DNA of 11,659 bases, taken from the NCBI GenBank assembly GCA_900321055.1, contig ONUQ01000100.1:1-11659 (forward strand), given 5' to 3'. Below the pieces are notes generated by a model. The model was not told the DNA's origin. It saw only the letters and a list, made by a program, of their open reading frames with translations, and made no database searches. Below, piece after piece: positions 7,603-11,659 of this stretch. Numbering within the stretch: the first letter of the stretch is position 1; every line of letters starts with the position of its first letter. Source of the DNA: an uncultured Elusimicrobia bacterium. Its GTDB lineage: Bacteria; Elusimicrobiota; Endomicrobiia; Endomicrobiales; Endomicrobiaceae. A program made the position numbers and the translations under genes.

Positions 7603-8187
7603 TTATTTACCAATTTTTTTTATAACTTTTGCAGGACAACCAACAGCAACGGAATCGGCAGGAATACTTTTAACAACCACACTTCCTGCTCCTATTACCG
7701 TATTATCTCCAATTGTTACATCCGGAAGAATTGTACAATTTGTACCTATCCACACATTTTTACCGATTTTAACAGGTTTTGGCTGTGCATTTTTTCTCGT
7801 TTTCGGATTAATATCATGATTTAAAGTCACTACCGTAACCTTTGGTCCAAACATAGTTCCGTCACCAATTTCTATTCCTCCATTGTCTTGAAAATGGCAA
7901 CAGGAATTAATAAAAACATTTTTTCCCATTTTTATATTTTTTCCAAACTCTGTATAAAAAGGAGGTATAATAAAACAACTGTCATCTACTTTACCTGCTA
8001 TTAACTTTGAAAAAATATCTCTTATTTGTTCAGGAGTATGATACCTGTTATTTAGTTCCATTGTTATTTGCAAAGCTTCCTGTGCATATACACCAAACGA
8101 ACACAACAATGCGGAATTCATTTCAATACATGTACCGTTTTTCATAAGTTCTCTAATTTTTTCTATACTCATTATATCTTTTGTCAT
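7603..8187 (-). CDS. Hexapeptide-repeat O-acetyltransferase (Maa/LacA/NodL type)
   Basis: The 194-residue product belongs to the left-handed beta-helix acyltransferases that move acetyl from acetyl-CoA to a sugar hydroxyl or similar acceptor. Hexapeptide coils run from about residue 81 to 180 (IKMGKNVFINSCCHF, IEIGDGTMFGPKV, VKIGKNVWIGTNCTILPDV, TVIGAGSVV), ending in VAVGCPAKVIKKI. The likely catalytic His is His124 in TLNHDINP, at the place of LacA His115. The N-terminal 70 residues are helical and resemble the maltose-acetyltransferase-type cap (EALQITMELNNRYHTPEQIR). The protein should be a soluble cytoplasmic trimer. Its position between pstS and pstC, with gaps of 9 and 20 bases, is unusual and implies co-transcription with phosphate uptake. 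The acceptor substrate cannot be told from sequence. Confidence 0.9.
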   Translation of the reverse strand: MTKDIMSIEKIRELMKNGTCIEMNSALLCSFGVYAQEALQITMELNNRYHTPEQIRDIFSKLIAGKVDDSCFIIPPFYTEFGKNIKMGKNVFINSCCHFQDNGGIEIGDGTMFGPKVTVVTLNHDINPKTRKNAQPKPVKIGKNVWIGTNCTILPDVTIGDNTVIGAGSVVVKSIPADSVAVGCPAKVIKKIGK

Positions 8188-8196
8188 AAAAGATTC

Positions 8197-9075
8197 CTAT
8201 TTATTATTTGTTGTTATCGGAACAAAATCAGTCTCTACAACAACTTTCTGCCCTTCGGGAGATAAAGTATAATCTATAAATTTTTTCACTATTCCTGTCG
8301 GCTCACCATTAGTATATAAATACAAAGGTCTTGAAATCGGATATTTTCCCAACATAACATTTTCTATTGTCGGTTTAAAAAATTCAGTAGTTCCTTTTGC
8401 CGATATCAAAAGAGTTTTTGTTTGGCTTTCCATAAATCCGATACCTACATATCCTATAGCATTCGGATTTTGAGATATTTCATCAACTATTGCCTGTGAT
8501 GACGGCATAAGTAATGCTTTAAGAGAAAATTCATCTTTACTTTTTTCATCGTTTAATCTGATTACATGCTCTTTAAAAAACATGTGTGTGCCGGAATTAC
8601 TCTCTCTTGATAATAAAACTATCGGTCTGTCTTCACCGCCGACTTCTTTCCAATTTGTTATTTTTGCCATAAAAATATCTCTGAGTTGTTCAATTGTAAG
8701 ATTATTTACAGGATTGTTTTTGTTCACTAAAACAGCAAGTCCGTCAAGTCCGACAACAAATTCTTTGTATATTTTATTTTGTTTTTTAGCTAAATCAATT
8801 TCATCATCTTCTGCTTGCCTTGAAGCCATAGCTATATTACAAGTATTATTTAATAATGCGGCAAAACCGGTTCCTGTTCCTCCACCCGTAACACCGATAT
8901 TTAAATTTTCGTTATTTTGGCTGAATTTTTCTGCCCAAACCTGAACTAAATTTACAATAGTATCAGATCCTTTTATTTGCATTGTATCCGACATGTTCTC
9001 TCTTTTCGTCCCGGAACAAGAAACAAATATAACAAAAAATGTGATTAAGACTATATAAAATTTAATTTTATGCAT
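8197..9075 (-). CDS. pstS: Phosphate-binding lipoprotein PstS
   Basis: The 292-residue product begins with a hydrophobic signal ending FVSC (Cys20), a lipobox-like site, so it is probably a lipoprotein held at the outer face of the inner membrane. It captures phosphate and hands it to PstCA. Typical binding elements are GSDT (36-39), the glycine-rich TGGGTGTGF (63-71), an SR pair at 85-86 and SRESNSGT (156-163), which match the phosphate-contacting loops of PstS. The residue at -3 of the lipobox is Phe, which is not ideal. The start lies 6 bases after the guaB stop, with no room for a separate promoter, so expression should depend on the guaB promoter or on a site inside guaB. Confidence 0.94.
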   Translation of the reverse strand: MHKIKFYIVLITFFVIFVSCSGTKRENMSDTMQIKGSDTIVNLVQVWAEKFSQNNENLNIGVTGGGTGTGFAALLNNTCNIAMASRQAEDDEIDLAKKQNKIYKEFVVGLDGLAVLVNKNNPVNNLTIEQLRDIFMAKITNWKEVGGEDRPIVLLSRESNSGTHMFFKEHVIRLNDEKSKDEFSLKALLMPSSQAIVDEISQNPNAIGYVGIGFMESQTKTLLISAKGTTEFFKPTIENVMLGKYPISRPLYLYTNGEPTGIVKKFIDYTLSPEGQKVVVETDFVPITTNNK

Positions 9076-9081
9076 AATATA

Positions 9082-10590
9082 TTACTTCTGCATTGAAGTA
9101 TTCTTCACAATAACATCATGTGCAGAACCTTCAATAATTGTAGTTTGACTAACTAATGTAAGCTTTGCTTTTTCTTGTAATTGGGCAATTGATAATGCTC
9201 CACAGTTGCACATTGTATGAACTACTTTTCTAAGTGTCATAGAAACACCATCATGTAAATGCCCTGCATAAGGAACATAAGAATCAACACCTTCTTCAAA
9301 ACTTAATGCCTCTTTTCCACCTAAATCATACCTTTGCCAATTTCTTGCTCTGTTTGAACCTTCACCCCAATACTCTTTAACATAATTACCGTTTATCACA
9401 AGTTTATTTGAAGGTGATTCGTCAAATCTTGCAAAATATCTTCCAAGCATAACAAAATCTGCCCCCATAGCTAAAGCTAATGTAATATGATAATCATGAA
9501 CTATACCGCCATCGGAACAAATAGGAACATATATTCCTGTTTTTTTATAATATTCGTATCTGGCCTTTGCAACTTCAATAGTTGCCGTTGCCTGACCTCT
9601 GCCAATACCTTTTTGTTCTCTTGTAATACATATTGATCCGCCACCAATACCAACTTTTACAAAATCAGCACCGGCTTCCGCTAAAAAATTAAAACCTTCC
9701 GCATCAACAACATTACCCGCACCGACTTTAATATTTTCACCAAATTTTTCATGAATATCTTTTAAAGCTTTTTTTTGCCAAAAAGAATATCCTTCACTTG
9801 AATCTAACACAAAAACATCTGCACCTGCTTTAATCAAAGCAGGAACTCTTTCCATATAATCTCTTGTATTTATCCCCGCACCGACAACATATCTGTGTGC
9901 AGAATCCAGCAGTTCCAACGGATTATTTTTGTGAGTTGAATAATCTTTTCTAAAGATTAAAGAAATTAAATTTCCATTTTTATCTACAACAGGAAGTTGA
10001 TTAACTTTGTTATCCCAAATAATTTCATTTGCTTGACCTAATGTAATACCTTCCTGACCTGTCACCATGTCTTCAAGAGGTGTCATATAATCTTTAACTT
10101 TTGAATTCGGTTTACAATGCGAAATTCTAAAATCTTTTGAAGTTATGATTCCGACAAGTTTTCCATGAGCCGAACCGTCTTCTGTTACGGCACAAGTAGA
10201 ATGACCTGTTTTTTTGCTCAGTTCAATAACTTCTTCTAATGTTTGGTCAGGTCTAACATTTGAATCGGATGTAACAAATCCTGCTTTATATGTTTTTACT
10301 CTGGATATCATTGCTGATTGATTTTCTATGGATTGACTTCCATATATAAAACTTATACCGCCTTCCTGTGCAAGAGCAATAGCCATTTTATCATCAGAAA
10401 CTGCTTGCATAACTGCAGATGCCATCGGAATATTTATACTAAGTTGAGATTCGTCTCCCGCTTTTTTATTATATTTCACAAGCGGAGTTTTTAAACTAAC
10501 ATTACTTGGTATACAATGTTCACTAGAATATCCTGGCACTAAAAGATACTCCGAAAAAGTATGTGACGGTTCTTCAAAATAAAATGCCAT
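9082..10590 (-). CDS. guaB: IMP dehydrogenase, Tritrichomonas-like type
   Basis: The enzyme oxidises IMP to XMP with NAD+, the committed step of GTP synthesis, in the cytoplasm as a tetramer. The 502-residue TIM barrel is interrupted by two CBS units (about 112-225). The catalytic loop is [18 protein letters not shown] with Cys321. DGG at 360-362 binds the IMP phosphate, and the flap holds the Arg420-Tyr421 pair in [10 protein letters not shown]. From memory, many segments match the Tritrichomonas foetus enzyme almost word for word ([49 protein letters not shown]), including Arg324 and Glu433, the equivalents of the residues tied there to mycophenolate insensitivity. The ATG at 10590 has a strong AAGGAG at 10597-10602. 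It leads the pst genes with a 6-base gap. Confidence 0.95.
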   Translation of the reverse strand: MAFYFEEPSHTFSEYLLVPGYSSEHCIPSNVSLKTPLVKYNKKAGDESQLSINIPMASAVMQAVSDDKMAIALAQEGGISFIYGSQSIENQSAMISRVKTYKAGFVTSDSNVRPDQTLEEVIELSKKTGHSTCAVTEDGSAHGKLVGIITSKDFRISHCKPNSKVKDYMTPLEDMVTGQEGITLGQANEIIWDNKVNQLPVVDKNGNLISLIFRKDYSTHKNNPLELLDSAHRYVVGAGINTRDYMERVPALIKAGADVFVLDSSEGYSFWQKKALKDIHEKFGENIKVGAGNVVDAEGFNFLAEAGADFVKVGIGGGSICITREQKGIGRGQATATIEVAKARYEYYKKTGIYVPICSDGGIVHDYHITLALAMGADFVMLGRYFARFDESPSNKLVINGNYVKEYWGEGSNRARNWQRYDLGGKEALSFEEGVDSYVPYAGHLHDGVSMTLRKVVHTMCNCGALSIAQLQEKAKLTLVSQTTIIEGSAHDVIVKNTSMQK

Positions 10591-10628
10591 GATTTTCTCC
10601 TTATTATATATGAATATACTAAGATTTT

Positions 10629-10657
10629 ATTATAGGAAATTTTAATTTCTCAATCAA
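10629..10657 (-). promoter_or_regulatory. Predicted sigma-70 promoter of the guaB-pst operon
   Basis: On the minus strand, TTGATT (10652-10657) and a perfect TATAAT (10629-10634) stand 17 bases apart, the ideal spacing. Transcription would start near 10622, giving a leader of about 30 bases that includes the AAGGAG ribosome site at 10597-10602. I see no clear pair of direct repeats resembling a PhoB box at or just upstream of the -35. Confidence 0.7.
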
Positions 10658-10841
10658 TAACCGAACAACCGGACAAGGATAAGAAACATATAAACTACAA
10701 TCTGCTTATAAAAAACTATTGTTGATAATATCCGGCAACTAATAACTTATAATTTTCATGCCAAAATTTGCAACTATCTGTTTGCATAAACTATATTATT
10801 AAATTTTAGTATTTAAATATTTTTAACAAACAATATTCAAA
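10658..10841. other. AT-rich intergenic stretch without a recognisable gene
   Basis: Between the guaB promoter and the upstream terminator are about 184 bases with stop codons in all frames. Only weak structures show: CCGG at 10669-10672 and 10732-10735, and a partly repeated TTTGCA-TAT motif. It could hold binding sites for a regulator of the operon, but nothing is recognisable. Confidence 0.4.
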
Positions 10842-10879
10842 TAAAAAAATCCCCCTGAAAGAAACAACAGAGGGATTTT
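10842..10879 (-). terminator. Intrinsic terminator of the H1-like gene
   Basis: Read on the minus strand, AAAATCCCTCT (10879-10869) and AGGGGGATTTT (10856-10846) form an 11-bp stem with one mismatch and a 12-nt loop, followed by an uninterrupted T run (seven T, 10849-10843). It lies about 20 bases after the H1-like stop codon and isolates that gene from the guaB-pst operon. The A-rich flank makes it partly bidirectional. Confidence 0.88.
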
Positions 10880-10897
10880 ATTTTATTCAATAATTAT

Positions 10898-11269
10898 TTA
10901 TTTTCTTTTGCACTTTTTAGTACAATTTTTAGCCGTTTTTTTGCAACCTTTCTTTGCACATTCTTTTTTAGCTACACTTTTAACTGCTTTCTTAACAGTT
11001 TTTGCTACTGTTTTTTTTACCGCCTTTTTAGGTGTTTTTTTCTTTGTTCCGCCTCTTGACATGATAGCTCTGGAAATATCACCTTTTTTGTCAACAAAAT
11101 AAAGATAACCGGATTCTTTTTCTACACCAACTTTAGCAACTTTTGTTGTCTTTCCTCCTTTTTTATCACCTCTTGCCATCACTGATCTTGAAATATCTCC
11201 GTCTTTATCAACAAAATAAAGGAACCCAACTTCTCTTTCTACACCAACCTTAGCAACTTTTTCTGCCAT
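10898..11269 (-). CDS. Two-repeat, histone-H1-like basic protein
   Basis: The 123-residue product has two near-identical 31-residue units, residues 4-34 and 43-73, each reading KVAKVGVE then G-(F/Y)-LYFVDK and GDISR, ending in RG. They are joined by a short Lys/Gly linker. The remaining 50 residues are Lys/Ala/Val-rich with KKAVKKTVAK-type periodicity, like the tails of bacterial H1-like and AlgP proteins that bind DNA without sequence preference. The tail ends with four Cys spaced C-x4-C-x6-C-x3-C. I do not recognise a named family for the repeat; it looks like a small beta unit. Nucleoid or RNA binding is an inference from charge alone. The ATG is supported by AGGAGG (11277-11282) at a 7-base gap. 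It is monocistronic, with its own terminator. Confidence 0.88.
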   Translation of the reverse strand: MAEKVAKVGVEREVGFLYFVDKDGDISRSVMARGDKKGGKTTKVAKVGVEKESGYLYFVDKKGDISRAIMSRGGTKKKTPKKAVKKTVAKTVKKAVKSVAKKECAKKGCKKTAKNCTKKCKRK

Positions 11270-11305
11270 TTTTCTCCCTCCTCAACAAATTTAACTAAAT
11301 ACTTA

Positions 11306-11311
11306 ATTATA
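11306..11311 (-). promoter_or_regulatory. Possible -10 box for the H1-like gene
   Basis: TATAAT on the minus strand lies about 37 bases upstream of the ATG, well placed for a short leader. The -35 position 17 bases away reads GATATT, a poor match. Another TATAAT occurs at 11389-11394, so which is used is unclear. Confidence 0.35.
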
Positions 11312-11355
11312 AAACAAAGAAGTAAAAAAATATCTTTCTCTTTTAAGTGTTTTTT

Positions 11356-11385
11356 CAGTTATAATTTTGTATTTAATAATAACTG
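11356..11385. repeat. Dyad upstream of the H1-like gene
   Basis: CAGTTATAATT (11356-11366) and AATAATAACTG (11375-11385) form an 11-bp inverted repeat with one mismatch and an 8-base centre. It lies about 45 bases upstream of the possible -10. It could be an operator, but AT-rich dyads arise readily by chance. Confidence 0.35.
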
Positions 11386-11504
11386 TTAATTATATCTCAA
11401 AAAAACACATCTACCCATCGTAATAATTATACATTATTTATTTTTTATTATCCAGTACTTGTAGAAAAACGGTAAACGACACTGAATGAAAAGCAATCAT
11501 GGGT

Positions 11505-11540
11505 GCTGTCACTGCGAACCCGTTAGGGTGTGGCAGTCTA
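11505..11540. repeat. REP-like dispersed palindromic element
   Basis: CTGTCAC (11506-11512) pairs with GTGGCAG (11530-11536), and ACCC (11518-11521) with GGGT (11526-11529) around GTTA, leaving the unpaired bulge TGCGA. The pattern GTCACTGCGA..CCC..GGG..GTGGCAGTCT closely follows the GTCATTGCGAG..GTGGCAATCT palindromes that I recall as multicopy intergenic elements in several bacterial groups. Its GC content stands out from its surroundings. Only one copy lies in the window, so its multicopy nature is inferred. Confidence 0.6.
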
Positions 11541-11594
11541 TGAAAAATAAAAAACAACAACAAAGACAAAACGGCAAATTATTTGTTTTTTAGA

Positions 11595-11659
11595 CTATTT
11601 ATCACTATTTGTAGTTACTTTTTTTTGTTCTTTTTCAAATTTTCTTTTTGCACTAACAA
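11595..11659 (-). CDS. Possible C-terminus of an upstream gene (partial)
   Basis: On the minus strand one frame stays open from the window edge (first full codon at 11657) and ends with TAG at 11595, coding VSAKRKFEKEQKKVTTNSDK. Codon choice (AAA, GAA, AAT) suits the neighbouring genes. A competing frame ends at 11615 with TAA but uses more G/C-ending codons. With only about 20 residues, neither frame nor function can be settled. The orientation agrees with all other genes here. Confidence 0.35.
   Translation of the reverse strand, partial: VSAKRKFEKEQKKVTTNSDK

Noticed and set aside
10658..10700. PhoB box upstream of the operon promoter
   Set aside because: No spaced CTGTCAT-like direct repeats are visible at or above the -35.
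11518..11536. Possible integron attC core (GTTAGGG with CCCTAAC)
   Set aside because: The ends do not satisfy the RYYYAAC/GTTRRRY pair, there is no second half-site at proper spacing, and no integrase or cassette array is present.
11461..11540. Candidate riboswitch, SRP RNA, 6S RNA or tmRNA fragment
   Set aside because: The structured block lacks the conserved cores of those RNAs that I could recall, and its layout fits a dispersed palindromic repeat better.

Overview
The window reads as a stretch of chromosome from a strongly AT-rich (roughly 30% GC by eye), diderm bacterium. Support for an outer membrane comes from a TolC-type protein, a lipoprotein-type PstS and two further Sec-exported proteins. 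Every protein gene and the tRNA lie on the minus strand, so transcription runs from high to low coordinates. The mix of features (low GC, a histone-H1-like basic protein, an IMP dehydrogenase of the Tritrichomonas type, a dispersed palindrome of the TTGCGA/GTGGCA kind) would suit a host-associated lineage such as Elusimicrobiota/Endomicrobium. That placement is an inference, and other low-GC diderms are possible.

Layout in transcription order. (1) 11659-11270: the possible C-terminus of an upstream minus-strand gene, then a palindromic repeat element, then an AT-rich leader. (2) 11269-10898: a small basic protein with two 31-residue repeats and an H1-like Lys/Ala/Cys tail, closed by a clear intrinsic terminator at 10842-10879. 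(3) 10657-5092: a tightly packed operon led by a good promoter, in the order guaB (IMP dehydrogenase), pstS, hexapeptide acetyltransferase, pstC, pstA, pstB. Gaps are 2-20 bases, or overlaps. It joins guanine nucleotide synthesis to high-affinity phosphate uptake, with a sugar or small-molecule acetyltransferase inserted inside the pst block. No phoU is present in the window. (4) 5045-2499: a second promoter, then argH (argininosuccinate lyase) coupled by a TAATG overlap to a short TolC-family gene. (5) 2498-2244: an intergenic region with two prominent inverted repeats. (6) 2243-281: an exported patatin-like lipase overlapping an exported TPR protein, followed 5 bases later by tRNA-Arg(CCG). 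(7) 1-202: AT/CA-rich sequence with no supported gene.

The most notable items are the Tritrichomonas-like IMP dehydrogenase leading a phosphate-uptake operon, a PstB lacking both the Q-loop Gln and the H-loop His, the acetyltransferase inside pst, the two-repeat H1-like protein with four tail cysteines, and a TolC homologue that seems shortened in both of its helical hairpins.
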